Counted from the stretch's first letter, positions 17,691 to 28,153 are shown. The stretch is DNA of 64,000 nucleotides from Roseitranquillus sp963709765 (GCA_963709765.1 CAVPXL010000001.1:124001-188000); one strand, 5' to 3'. Program-made: numbers and translations. The notes: generated by a model from the sequence alone, not told the origin.

Positions 17691-18188
17691 ATGGAGAACC
17701 GACAGACGCCCCTGACATCGCAGACCCGAACGGCCCCGGCCGGAATCGGAGCCAGGCCGTTCCTGCCGAACTACCTCCTGTTCCTCCTGGCGACGACGAG
17801 CGCCGCCGCCAGCGCCGAGTTCCACGAAATCGTGCGCGAGCGCGGTCTGCGCGTGCCGGAATGGCGCGTGCTCGCCTGCCTTCACGACGAGGACGGCCAG
17901 ATGGTCACCCGCCTTGCCGCCCTGGCGCTCATGGAGCAGTCGCATCTGACCCGCGTCATTGATCAGATGGATGCCCGCGGTCTGGTGGAACGGCGCAGCG
18001 ACGCACGGGACCGTCGCCGGGTGCGCCTTCACCTTACCGAGAGTGGACGGATACTGGCCCAGGAGATGGTGGCGGAGGCACGCAACCACGAGCGCCGCTT
18101 CCTGCGTCGGCTACCCGATGGCGCGGGTGCCGAGCTAAAACGCCTTCTCGGCAGGATCTACGCCGAGGTTTCCGGCGACGAGATCTGA
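17691..18188 (+). CDS. MarR-family transcriptional regulator
   Basis: A 165-residue winged-helix regulator: W-R-V-L-A-C-L-H (helix 2), recognition helix around M-E-Q-S-H-L-T-R-V-I-D-Q-M, wing D-A-R-D-R-R-R-V-R-L-H-L-T. It starts five bases after dctM, so it is cotranscribed with the transporter. MarR proteins control the known indole-acetate degradation loci (iac, iad) and many other aromatic operons, usually by ligand-relieved repression. The palindromes at 14733-14790 are its likely targets. Confidence 0.9.
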   Translation: MENRQTPLTSQTRTAPAGIGARPFLPNYLLFLLATTSAAASAEFHEIVRERGLRVPEWRVLACLHDEDGQMVTRLAALALMEQSHLTRVIDQMDARGLVERRSDARDRRRVRLHLTESGRILAQEMVAEARNHERRFLRRLPDGAGAELKRLLGRIYAEVSGDEI

Positions 18189-19117
18189 AGCACTCGACCT
18201 CCCACCGACGCCCACCCAGGAACTTTCTTCTGCCCCTTCACCGGCGATTAACCATGATGCGCGAAAACCTGCTCATTGAAACGTCGCGATGGGGAGCGAG
18301 ACATGGAACAGGCACAGGCACGGTCCGAGATCATCCGCTTTCCGTTCCGCAAGTCAGCCGCGCCGGGTCGAAAGTTCGGAACCGCGCGCCTGACCATGAC
18401 CCTGCCTCGCGGCAAGACCATGCATCTGCTCGCCGTCGGCCGGATGCGCCAGGAGCCGCGCGCGGCGTTCGCCGCAGTCTCCTGAGCCGCGCTCCGGAGA
18501 GCCTGCACGCCACCGCAGCGGCGCGGATCTTCAGCCAGACGTCCCGGAACCCGGGAAGTCGGCGGATCAGCGGCCCGGACCACCACGACCTGACAGCCGA
18601 CGGGCGCCACGATCAGATCAAACGCCATCGCATTTCGCGCTCTTGGCAAAAGCGGGCGCTCTGCTCGTATCCACCGTTTGCCCGGATCTCGCCTGCGGCG
18701 CCTGGGCCATCACGCACCCGCTCAGGGAACGACCGGTCGCGCCGAGCCGGTCGACCGGCCTCGACTTCAACTCAGACCTGACAGCCGGGACGCGCGACAG
18801 ACCACCGGGCCCAGCCCTCACCCTGATCTGGGCGAGGACAAGGCCGGCGCCTTGCCCGTCGGCGCGATGCGCCTCGATCTGATCCTCTGCGTGGGGCCTG
18901 CACGTTCTACCCGAACGGCTCCGACCCGAGCGGGGCCCACCGTGTCCCCTTGAGGCCGCCCCCTTCGGAGCACGCCCGCCGGTTCTCCGCGACGCTGATT
19001 GCCTGTCTGAATTCCCGGGCCGCGTGCCGGCCCACCGAGGCCCGATCCCGACAGGCGTTCCATTGTCAGGCGTCACCGCGCTTGCTAGCAATTCGGGAAC
19101 AGCGGCGGGGGGAGTAC
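18189..19117. other. Long stretch without a recognisable gene
   Basis: About 930 bp between the MarR gene and the lactate dehydrogenase-like gene. Several open frames exist on both strands but none shows a recognisable domain, and all have the arginine- and proline-rich look of GC-rich shadows. The best small candidate is listed separately. No tRNA, clear terminator or IS end is seen. The end of the stretch must hold the promoter for the next operon. Confidence 0.5.
18303..18485 (+). CDS. Possible small protein, unrecognised
   Basis: A 60-codon frame starting M-E-Q-A-Q-A-R-S with a purine-rich GGGGAGCGAGAC just upstream. It has charged N-terminal and central parts and a P-R-G-K-T-M-H-L-L stretch. 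No family recognised. It may be a chance frame; listed because it has the only good ribosome-binding-site-like sequence in this long gap. Confidence 0.2.
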   Translation: MEQAQARSEIIRFPFRKSAAPGRKFGTARLTMTLPRGKTMHLLAVGRMRQEPRAAFAAVS

Positions 19118-20270
19118 ATGCCGGTCATCACTGAAATCGAGGACCTGCGGCGGATCTACCGACGACGCGTCCCCAAGATGTTCTACGATTACGCGGAATC
19201 GGGAAGCTGGACCGAGCAGACCTTCCGCGACAACTCCGCCGATTTCGACTTGATCCGCCTGCGTCAGCGGGTGGCGGTGAACATGGAGCACCGCAATCTC
19301 GCCACCACACTGGTTGGCCAGGACGTGGCGATCCCGGTAGCGCTCGCCCCTGTCGGGCTGACGGGGATGCAGAACGCGGACGGCGAGATCAAGGCGGCCC
19401 GCGCGGCCGAGAAGTTCGGGGTGCCCTTCACCCTCTCCACTCTGTCGATATGCTCCATCGAGGATCTGGCGGCGAACACGACCAAGCCGTTCTGGTTCCA
19501 GGTCTACACTCTGAAGGACGACGATTTCATGCGGCGCCTGCTGGACCGAGCTCGGGCCGCGGGCTGCACGACCATTGTCATCACGCTTGACCTGCAGATG
19601 CATGGGCAGCGCCACAAGGACATCAAGAACGGACTGAGCGCGCCGCCCAAGCTGACGCCCAGGTCGATCGCCAACATGATGACCAAGGTCGGCTGGGGCC
19701 TCGAGATGCTGCGCACCAGGCGCCACACTTTCGGCAACGTGGTGGGTCACGCCAAGGGGGTCAGCGACCCGTCTTCCCTGTCGTCCTGGACGGCGGAGGC
19801 CTTCGATCAGGCCCTCGACTGGAAGCGGGTCAAGGAACTTATCGAAATGTGGGAGGGCAAGGTCATCCTCAAGGGCATCCTCGACGCCGAGGATGCCCGC
19901 AAGGCCGTCGAAGTCGGCGCCGACGCGATCGTCGTCTCGAACCACGGCGGCCGGCAGCTCGACGGCGCGCTCAGCTCGATCCGGGTCCTGCCGTCCATCG
20001 TCGAGAGCGTGGGCGACCGGATCGAGGTCCACATGGACAGCGGCATCCGCTCGGGACAGGACGTGCTCAAGGCGCTGGCGCTCGGCGCGCGCGGCTGCAT
20101 GATCGGGCGGGCCTGGGTCTATGGCCTGGGCGCCATGGGCGAGGCGGGAGTGACTAGGGCGCTGGAGGTGATCGCCAAGGAGCTCGACACCACAATGGCG
20201 CTCTGCGGGCGACGCGACGTGCACGCGCTGGACCGCGACATGCTGCTCATCCCCGACCGGTTCTGGGACT

Positions 20271-20281
<11 letters not shown>
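19118..20281 (+). CDS. FMN-dependent alpha-hydroxy-acid dehydrogenase (L-lactate dehydrogenase type)
   Basis: A 387-residue TIM-barrel flavoprotein of the LldD/glycolate-oxidase family that oxidises L-2-hydroxy acids to 2-oxoacids. Substrate and FMN residues visible: Y-D-Y-A (about 22-25), A-P-V-G-L-T-G near 80, Q-V-Y-T-L, the lysine of I-L-K-G-I-L-D, and the catalytic histidine of S-N-H-G-G-R-Q-L-D. The ATG follows GGGGGGAG. The coding frame is open upstream but the family begins at this methionine. It overlaps the next gene by 11 bp, so the two are translated together. Confidence 0.9.
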
Positions 20282-22178
<1,897 letters not shown>

Positions 22179-22190
22179 GGCGCGACTGAT

Positions 22191-22208
22191 CCCGGCGCGA
22201 AGGCCGGG
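22191..22208 (+). terminator. Weak hairpin after the amylosucrase gene
   Basis: CCCGGC-gcgaag-GCCGGG, 12 bp after the stop codon. There is no T tract, so any terminator function is uncertain. Confidence 0.3.
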
Positions 22209-22341
22209 GCCGACGGATTTCGGCGGACGCCACGTCTCCGCGCCTGCTGCCCTTGCCAACTGGCCGGACGTGCTCTAAACGCCCAGCCTTCACCCGGGCC
22301 GACACCCTTGGAGGCGGCCCGCCGAATGAGGAGTACTACCC

Positions 22342-23004
22342 ATGGCTGGCGAGATTCCAGATCTCGAAGCCCTGGAACGGACGGGGACAGGCAAGGGGGC
22401 CGCCCGTCAAGCCCGCCGCGAGGGCTACGTTCCGGGGATCGTCTATGGCGGCGGATCAGATCCGCAGCCGATCAACCTTCCTTACAACGAACTTCTGACG
22501 CGCTTGAAGAAGGGTCGCTTCCTGTCGACGCTCTTCAACCTCAAGGTCGAGGGACAGGACGATGTCCGCGTCATCTGCCGCAACGTGCAGCGTGACGTGG
22601 TCAAGGACCTGCCGACCCATGTGGACCTGATGCGCCTGCGCCGCACCAGCCGCATCAACCTCTTCATCCCGGTCGAGATCGTCGGCCGCGAAGATGCTCC
22701 CGGCCTGCGCAAGGGCGGCGTGCTGACAATGGTGCGTCCAGAGGTCGAGCTGGTGGTCACTGCCGGCGACATTCCGGAGAAGATCACCGCTTCGATCGCC
22801 GGGATGGGCGTCAATGACACGCTCACGATCTCGATGATCGATCTGCCCGAAGGGGCGAAACCGGTGATCGACCGTGACTTCGTGATCGCCAACATCCAGC
22901 CGCCTTCAGGTCTTGCTTCGCAAGACGACGAGGAGGCCGAGGAGCCCGCAGCCGACGAGGTTCCCGCCATCGAGCAGGAAGCCGACGCCAGCTCGGACGA
23001 ATAA
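22342..23004 (+). CDS. rplY: 50S ribosomal protein L25, long Ctc form
   Basis: A 220-residue L25/Ctc protein that binds 5S rRNA. N-terminal L25 domain (G-K-G-A-A-R-Q-A-R-R-E-G-Y-V-P-G-I-V-Y-G) followed by the TL5 C-terminal domain and an acidic tail (D-D-E-E-A-E-E-P). GAGGAG precedes the ATG. In this order rplY is normally directly followed by pth; here a 3.4-kb mobile insertion lies between. Confidence 0.95.
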   Translation: MAGEIPDLEALERTGTGKGAARQARREGYVPGIVYGGGSDPQPINLPYNELLTRLKKGRFLSTLFNLKVEGQDDVRVICRNVQRDVVKDLPTHVDLMRLRRTSRINLFIPVEIVGREDAPGLRKGGVLTMVRPEVELVVTAGDIPEKITASIAGMGVNDTLTISMIDLPEGAKPVIDRDFVIANIQPPSGLASQDDEEAEEPAADEVPAIEQEADASSDE

Positions 23005-23019
23005 TTCCCAACGCAAGAA

Positions 23020-23036
23020 AGGGCCCCGAGGGGCCT
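23020..23036 (+). terminator. Hairpin after rplY
   Basis: AGGGCCC-CGAG-GGGCCT immediately downstream of rplY, a compact GC-rich stem. Not followed by a real T run, so probably a weak or factor-assisted terminator. Confidence 0.4.
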
Positions 23037-23337
23037 GACGCATTCCGCGCGGTGGGTCCCAGAGTAGCTCAGACGGTCGGCCCGAGAGGGTCGGCCGTCA
23101 TTCGTCGGCCTCGGGACGCGTCGGGCAGGTTCTATTCTGCCGCCAGCATCCCGGCATCCATAGGCGTAAAAGGCTTCTTCGCGGAAGCCAGACACCGAGA
23201 TCTATCCAACTTCGCCCCCGCCTTCGTCTTCGCATAGAGCCAAGGACGGCAGATTAGGCGGTGGAGATCCGGCACATCCAGATTGCCGTTTTTGCGGCGC
23301 ACGAACGCATCTAGGCCATGTCGCATCGCCGGCGTCT

Positions 23338-23361
23338 TGGCCTGCTGCCGGTTCCGTGGAC
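23338..23361 (+). repeat. IS3 left inverted repeat
   Basis: Twenty-four bases beginning TGGCCTGCTGCCGG and ending GTGGAC, identical to the reverse complement of 24593-24616. Flanked on the outside by TCT. Confidence 0.93.
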
Positions 23362-23400
23362 ACGAAGATAAGATCGTGACCATGGAGCTTGGGACAGCAG

Positions 23401-23729
23401 ATGCAGAGACGAACTTTCAGCCGCGAGTTCAAGATCGAGGCGGTGAAGCTGGTGACGGAGCGCGGCGTGGCTGTCGCGCAGGCCTGCCGGGAGCTTGAGC
23501 TCTCGGAGAGCGTGCTGCGGCGGTGGATGCGAGAGCTGGAGGATGCTGCGCTCGGTGCGTTCTCCGGGAACGGTCGTCCGAATGCCGAGCAAGCCGAGAT
23601 CGTCACCTTGAGGAAGGAGGTCGCCCGTCTCAAGGCGGAGCGTGACATCCTAAAAAAGGGCGTGGCCATTGTCCGCCATTGGTCCGAGGACAATGGACGC
23701 GCGCGTTCTTCGCGAGGGACGCGACATGA
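23401..23729 (+). CDS. IS3 transposase subunit OrfA (stop in another frame)
   Basis: Helix-turn-helix DNA-binding protein: R-R-T-F-S-R-E-F-K-I-E-A-V-K-L-V and V-L-R-R-W-M-R-E-L, then a leucine-zipper-like helix ending A-E-R-D-I-L-K-K. The frame stays open past the normal end. The expected ending, A-F-F-A-R-D-A-T then TGA overlapping the orfB ATG, is one base behind, which suggests a one-base deletion near 23700. That is the opposite sense to the other breaks in the window. Coordinates follow the expected end. Confidence 0.65.
23652..23696 (+). promoter_or_regulatory. IS3 programmed -1 frameshift signal
   Basis: Slippery heptamer A-AAA-AAG at 23652-23658 in the correct phase, a 7-nt spacer, then a stem CCATTGTCC (23666-23674) pairing perfectly with GGACAATGG (23688-23696). 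This is the standard layout for making the OrfAB fusion transposase in IS3 elements. Confidence 0.65.
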
Positions 23730-24586
23730 GGTTTGCCTTCATCGCGAAGCACCGCCACGTCTGGCCGGTGAGTTGGCTGTGTGCGGCGCTCGGCGTCTCG
23801 CGGTCGGGGTTCCATGCCTGGCTGAACCGGCCAGTCAGCGCTCGGGCCGTCTACGACAAGAAGCTCGGCTCGGCGATGCGCAAGAGCTTCAAGGACAGCG
23901 ATCGCACCTATGGCGCCCGCCGGATCTGGCGCGATGTCCTCGAGGAGGGCTTCGCCTGCGGCCTCCATCGCATCGAGCGGCTGATGCGGGTGAACGGTCT
24001 TAAGGCGCGCCCTCGGCGCCGCGGTCTGCCGAGGGACGACGGCGAGCGATCCGTCATCGCCGACAACGTCCTCGACCGGGACTTCCAGGCGGACAGACCC
24101 AACCGGAAGTGGCTGGCCGACTTCACCTACATCTGGACGGCCGAGGGCTGGCTCTACGTCGCCGCCGTGCTGGACCTGTTCTCACGCCGCATTGTCGGCT
24201 GGTCGATGAAGGCCGAGCGCGACGCGTCGCTGGTCATGGATGCCCTCATGATGGCGGTGTGGAGGCGCGGAAAGGCCGACGCGCTGGTGCATCATTCCGA
24301 CCAGGGCAGCCAGTATACGAGCGAGCAGTTCCAGCGTCTCCTGGCCGATCACGGCATCACCTGCTCGATGAGCCGGTCGGGAAACGTCTGGGACAACTCG
24401 GCGATGGAGAGCTTCTTCTCTTCGCTGAAGACCGAGCGCACGGTCCGCAAGACCTACCGCACCCGCGACGCCGCAAGGGCCGACGTCTTCGATTACATCG
24501 AGAGGTTCTACAATCCGAAGCGGCGCCACTCGAAACTGGGCTACCTCAGCCCAATTCAGTTCGAGGCACGCGCCGTGCTACCTTAA
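23726..24586 (+). CDS. IS3 transposase subunit OrfB (DDE integrase)
   Basis: A 286-residue DDE transposase. HTH_21 region with T-Y-G-A-R-R-I-W, then the catalytic core: first Asp in W-L-A-D-F-T-Y-I, second in H-H-S-D-Q-G-S-Q-Y, Glu in N-S-A-M-E-S-F-F-S-S-L-K-T-E. All catalytic residues are present, so mobility seems possible if frameshifting works. ATG at 23726 overlaps the expected OrfA stop; upstream in-frame starts exist (TTG at 23669). Confidence 0.9.
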   Translation: MRFAFIAKHRHVWPVSWLCAALGVSRSGFHAWLNRPVSARAVYDKKLGSAMRKSFKDSDRTYGARRIWRDVLEEGFACGLHRIERLMRVNGLKARPRRRGLPRDDGERSVIADNVLDRDFQADRPNRKWLADFTYIWTAEGWLYVAAVLDLFSRRIVGWSMKAERDASLVMDALMMAVWRRGKADALVHHSDQGSQYTSEQFQRLLADHGITCSMSRSGNVWDNSAMESFFSSLKTERTVRKTYRTRDAARADVFDYIERFYNPKRRHSKLGYLSPIQFEARAVLP

Positions 24587-24592
24587 CCCGCC

Positions 24593-24616
24593 GTCCACGG
24601 AACCGGCAGCAGGCCA
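24593..24616 (-). repeat. IS3 right inverted repeat
   Basis: Exact reverse complement of 23338-23361; the outside base triplet is again TCT, giving a 3-bp target-site duplication. Confidence 0.93.
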
Positions 24617-25812
24617 TCTTGCATTCTGGCGCTCGCCGCGCTCTGGATGTCAGCTCTATCCGCTCGTCCGTTCCGGGGACGCGGAGGGCGCGCGGCATGA
24701 CCTTCGACTGCTCCTTCGAGAGCGAGTTGCCCGCGAATGGGGACGCATTGGGGCGCGGCTCGAAGAAGTTGTAATGCACGCGGAAGATGTTCAGCAGCGA
24801 GATCAGAGTCTTTGGATTGAAGATCGCTTCCTGAAAGTAGGAGTCGCCGACGCGGGCACCTCCACTGCCGGCCCGGAGCCGTTCGCGCACCGAGTTCATG
24901 AAGGTTCTGGCAGGCTGCATTGTCGCCTTCCAGACGAGTTCAGCCAGTTCTTCGCGAAGTTCTTCGTCGAGGTCTGCCGCAGCGAACGGAAGTGCTTTCA
25001 AACGGCTTCGCAACGGCTCGGGGACAATCGGAAAGACCCGGTCTTGTCGCGTTCTCCGCTCGCCTGCGTCGGAGATCGGACCCGGATTTTGGTCAACGCA
25101 GGATCTCGTCTTCGAAGATGTGCGGCAGGATCGCCGGGAGGGTCGCCTCCTGCTCGCTCGACAGGACGATCCGGCCCGCCGGCAGCATCTCCTTCAGCAG
25201 CACGAAGTGGGCGGCTTTGGTGTAGATGTCGCGTGTGGTCATTCTCTTGAACAATCCGCGCGGGTCGTTCGCATTTGCTCGGAAGCCAAACCATTGTTCG
25301 CCGACAAGTTTGATCGCTCCATCTCGGCCTTGACGTTGATCTCACGCTGGTCGAAGGCAACAACAGCGATCTCCGCCCGCGCCGCCTTCACGTCAGGCAT
25401 AAACGCGGACGCGAACGCGCCTGCCAGCCCGGGGTCGCGGTCCAGCACGAAGAAGCAACGCTGCTCCGCGTTGTAGAGCGCCGTGCGAACCGTCAGGGCG
25501 TGCGCGAACTGCTGGACGTCGAGAAACGCACCAGCACCCTTCGTCAGGGGTCTGGAGCCCCGGCTCGACCTCCGGCGCCTCCTCCGGATGGAGCCCGACG
25601 TCTCCCGTGATCTTGCTCACATGGTCCGCGAATTCGCTCCTGCTCCACAGGCGCTCCATCTGCCCATAGCAAGGCGGACGAGCGAGATCGCCGTTTACGA
25701 TCGTCTCGCTCTTGACCTGCTCCATATCCGGTTCGGCAGCGTCCCGACCTGCAAGTTGCCACGCGGTTTGATCATTGGGTCGCTCCGCCGATTGGCCGAT
25801 TGGCCCCTGCAC

Positions 25813-26061
25813 GAAGCGGAATGATCAGCAATCCCGGATAATGTGTTTCCCGGCGCGGATGCGCACAGCTGCATCGGAAGGTTGTGCTGCCCGGCGGAGA
25901 AATCCTGCCGAAAAGACAACGGCCTGCCGAAGATGATCCGGCAGGCCGTGCGGGCCACGTCCTGAACCGCGGAACGTCTCAGGCCCTAGGGGGGCCTACT
26001 TTCTATCTTGCGCACCATGCGCTGTCCGTTCTGCGGCCCTGATAAAATCGCGGACTGCCCC
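25813..26061. other. Non-coding junction downstream of the mobile region
   Basis: About 250 bp separating the end of the decayed transposase gene from the small monooxygenase gene. Apart from the hairpin terminator at 25920-25948 nothing recognisable is present. Confidence 0.4.
25920..25948 (-). terminator. Rho-independent terminator (minus strand)
   Basis: Perfect 10-bp stem CGGCCTGCCG / CGGCAGGCCG with a 9-nt loop. On the minus strand it is followed by TTGTCTTTT, so it ends transcription coming from the monooxygenase gene at 26062-26382. Confidence 0.75.
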
Positions 26062-26382
26062 TCAACGGGGACCTCGCACCGACAGGACGCTCTCGAATTT
26101 CTCCAGCTCGGGTGGCCCCAGAAACATGTCGTGATAGTCGCCGGCGCTGCGATGCGCCATGCGGAAGGCTTCCGATCTGGTCCAGTCCTCGAACGAGGAC
26201 TCGTCCTCCCAAGCCGTGTGCGAGGCGTAGAGGCGAAATCCGTCGTGCTCGTCGCCTTTCATCAGATGAAAGGTCACGAACCCCGGGACCCGCGTCAGAT
26301 GGCTGTCGCGACTGGCCCAGACCTCCTCGAACTCCTGCTCGTGGCCGAGTTTTACCTTGAACCGGTTCATCGTCAGATACAT
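26062..26382 (-). CDS. Antibiotic biosynthesis monooxygenase (ABM) domain protein, IsdG-like
   Basis: A 106-residue single-domain protein starting M-Y-L-T-M-N-R-F; segments E-E-V-W-A-S-R-D-S-H-L, G-F-V-T-F-H-L and the W-x2-E-x2-F-x2-W pattern (W-E-D-E-S-S-F-E-D-W) with a histidine-containing helix (R-M-A-H-R) match small heme-degrading or ABM enzymes of the IsdG group. A two-codon longer start is possible. Divergent from pth, 89 bp away. Function in haem turnover is family-based inference. Confidence 0.75.
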   Translation of the reverse strand: MYLTMNRFKVKLGHEQEFEEVWASRDSHLTRVPGFVTFHLMKGDEHDGFRLYASHTAWEDESSFEDWTRSEAFRMAHRSAGDYHDMFLGPPELEKFESVLSVRGPR

Positions 26383-26471
26383 GTCCATGCCCCAAACCCA
26401 GCGCCGCGCTGGAAATCAGCCCGCGTCTGCGGCAAGTACAGGCAATCGCCAGCAGCAGCGCAAGGACACAC

Positions 26472-27167
26472 ATGCGACTCTTCGTCGGTCTCGGCAACCC
26501 GGGGGCCCAATACGCCGGGCACCGTCACAACGTCGGCTTCATGGCGGTGGACCGGATTGGCGCCGACCACGACTTCGGCCCATGGCGTGCCAAGTTCCAT
26601 GGCGAGACGGCCGACGGCCGATTGAGCGGGGAACGGGTCGTGCTGCTCAAGCCCGGGACCTACATGAATCACTCGGGCCAGGCGGTCAGTGAAGCTGCGC
26701 GGTTCTACAAGGTCGAGCCCGCCGATATCGTCGTCTTTCATGACGAGCTGGATCTCGCGCCGGGCAAGGTACGCTTCAAGCACGGCGGCGGTCATGCGGG
26801 CCATAACGGGCTGCGGTCGATCCACGGCCATCTCGGCCCGGACTACGACCGGGTGCGGATCGGGATCGGCCATCCCGGTCGCAAGGATCTCGTCTCGGGC
26901 TACGTGCTCCACGATTTCGCCAAGGCCGAGGCCGACTGGCTCGATGACGTGCTGCGGGGCATCTCCGATGGCGCGACGGCGCTGGCGGACAAAGACGAAG
27001 GGCGATTCGGGAACGCCGTCGCCTTGCGAGCGGCGCCCCCCCGGTCCTTGGGCCGCACCGCCGGAAAGTCTCAGTCCTCCCCGTCCTCCGCCCCGCACCA
27101 GAAGAAGGAGGCGCCGGAATCCGACCCTCGCTCTCCCCTGCAGCGGCTCGTCGACAGGTTTCGCTGA
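26472..27167 (+). CDS. pth: Peptidyl-tRNA hydrolase
   Basis: Recycles peptidyl-tRNA by cleaving the ester bond. Conserved G-L-G-N-P-G at the N-terminus, catalytic His20 in H-N-V-G-F, K-P-x-T-Y-M-N-x-S-G, and H-D-E-L-D-L. At 231 residues it carries about 40 extra residues at the C-terminus, rich in S, P and K, a common alphaproteobacterial extension. Normally the partner of rplY. Confidence 0.96.
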   Translation: MRLFVGLGNPGAQYAGHRHNVGFMAVDRIGADHDFGPWRAKFHGETADGRLSGERVVLLKPGTYMNHSGQAVSEAARFYKVEPADIVVFHDELDLAPGKVRFKHGGGHAGHNGLRSIHGHLGPDYDRVRIGIGHPGRKDLVSGYVLHDFAKAEADWLDDVLRGISDGATALADKDEGRFGNAVALRAAPPRSLGRTAGKSQSSPSSAPHQKKEAPESDPRSPLQRLVDRFR

Positions 27168-27227
27168 AGCCGCGTTGCGCCGCGGGCGAAGTGCGCTAGC
27201 ATCTCGCCAGAACCCGTGGAGGTGCAC

Positions 27228-27596
27228 ATGGACGTCGATCAGGCCATCAATGTCTTGGGCGCGGCCCTCGCGCCTTGCTCTGCAGATCCATTGACCGGCT
27301 TCTTTCGCGACGGATCCTGCAACACGTGCGCTGCCGATCGTGGCAGCCACACGGTCTGCGCCGTCATGACAGCCGAGTTTCTTGCCTATTCCGCCTATGT
27401 AGGCAACGACCTCTCGACCCCGCAGCCGGAATACGGGTTCGCCGGCCTGCGCCCCGGCGACAAGTGGTGCCTCTGCGCGGGCCGGTTCCTGCAGGCGTGG
27501 GACGAGGGCGCGGCACCCCGGGTGCATCTCGACGCGACCCATCGTCGCGCGCTGGAGATCGTGCCGCTCGCGGCGCTGCGGGAGATGGCGATCTAG
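27228..27596 (+). CDS. DUF2237 family protein
   Basis: A 122-residue protein with N-V-L-G, G-F-F-R-D-G-S-C-N-T, D-x-G-x-H-T-V-C-A, and W-C-L-C-A-x-R-W/F motifs diagnostic of the conserved DUF2237 family. Four conserved cysteines are present. Function unknown. Start: ATG preceded by GGAGG (27218-27222). It converges on the LuxR-type gene and overlaps it tail to tail by 4 bp. Confidence 0.85.
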   Translation: MDVDQAINVLGAALAPCSADPLTGFFRDGSCNTCAADRGSHTVCAVMTAEFLAYSAYVGNDLSTPQPEYGFAGLRPGDKWCLCAGRFLQAWDEGAAPRVHLDATHRRALEIVPLAALREMAI

Positions 27597-28108
27597 TGCG
27601 CCGCCACCGATGCGCGCCGGGTGAAGACGTCGTCACCCATCAGGTCATCGAGAAAGAGGCTGAGAAGCTGCGAGCGGCTTGATACACCCGCCTTGCGGTA
27701 GATCGCGTTGGTCTGTGCCTTGACAGTGCCCTCGCTGGTTTGGCGCAAATGCGCGATCTCCGCGATCGTCAGACCCTTGACGGCAAACAGGGCCACGTCG
27801 CGCTCGGCCGGGGTGAGCTTCCATTCTTGGAAGCGTTCGTCAATGAGGTCGAGAAACGCCTCGGAGGCTGCTCTCAACGCGGCTTCCGCTCTGGCGGTAC
27901 GGCGACGACTGTGGCGCAATGCGACGGCTCCGAGCACGATCCCGAGGATCAGTCCGACAGCCGCCGCGATCTCGATTGCCTCGCGCATCCGCCAGTCGAT
28001 GGGCGAGTATGGGATCCCGCTCAGCGTCACGAGGATTTCGCCCACGAAGACGAACGCACACAGGATCTGAATTATCAGAACGATCCCGATGGCGATGCGG
28101 CTGTTCAC
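27593..28108 (-). CDS. Membrane-anchored LuxR-type transcriptional regulator
   Basis: A 171-residue protein with two N-terminal membrane helices (about 5-27 and 43-66), an R-rich linker, and a C-terminal LuxR/GerE helix-turn-helix (L-T-P-A-E-R-D-V-A-L-F, L-T-I-A-E-I-A-H-L-R, G-T-V-K-A-Q-T-N-A-I-Y-R-K-A-G-V). It has no receiver domain, so it probably responds to a membrane or envelope signal. GTG start. It lies 45 bp downstream of a secreted PepSY-like gene on the same strand, so the two may form a sensing unit. Confidence 0.85.
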   Translation of the reverse strand: MNSRIAIGIVLIIQILCAFVFVGEILVTLSGIPYSPIDWRMREAIEIAAAVGLILGIVLGAVALRHSRRRTARAEAALRAASEAFLDLIDERFQEWKLTPAERDVALFAVKGLTIAEIAHLRQTSEGTVKAQTNAIYRKAGVSSRSQLLSLFLDDLMGDDVFTRRASVAAH

Positions 28109-28153
28109 ACGGCTGTCCCCGTCTCTTTGGTCAGCGCGTGGCGATCGCGCGTG

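Larger units (their letters stand above)
23338..24616 (+). mobile_element. Complete IS3-family insertion sequence, 1279 bp
   Basis: Bounded by perfect 24-bp inverted repeats that start TGGCCTGCTGCC, with orfA and orfB inside and a 3-bp direct repeat TCT on both sides (23335-23337 and 24617-24619). Size, TG..CA ends, two-ORF layout, the A6G slippery site and the DDE transposase all fit IS3. The intact target duplication says the insertion is recent relative to the decayed gene it entered. Confidence 0.93.
23132..25812 (-). pseudogene. Decayed transposase/integrase-like gene, interrupted by the IS3 element
   Basis: Fragments on the minus strand read as one ancestral protein: L-D-V-Q-Q-F-A-H-A-L-T-V-R-T-A-L-Y-N-A-E then F-V-L-D-R-D-P-G, an I-F-N-P-K-T-L-I-S-L-L-N-I-F-R-V-H-Y-N-F-F-E region, and after the IS the tail T-P-A-M-R-H-G-L. 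Such I-x-R-x-H-x-N and T-P-A-M-R-x-G-L ends are typical of large DDE transposase/integrase proteins. It has frame changes near 25525 and between 25240 and 25010, and the IS splits its C-terminus between E-C-K and T-P-A-M-R. The family is a tentative call. It is not functional as it stands. Confidence 0.5.

Noticed and set aside
18248..19091. Overlapping minus-strand frames of 133 and 157 codons
   Set aside because: R/P/G-rich with no domain and no ribosome-binding site; typical of random frames in GC-rich DNA.
23050..23110. tRNA-like AGTAGCTCAGACGGTCGG segment after rplY
   Set aside because: Resembles a tRNA D-arm only; no acceptor stem, anticodon arm or T-arm could be folded around it.
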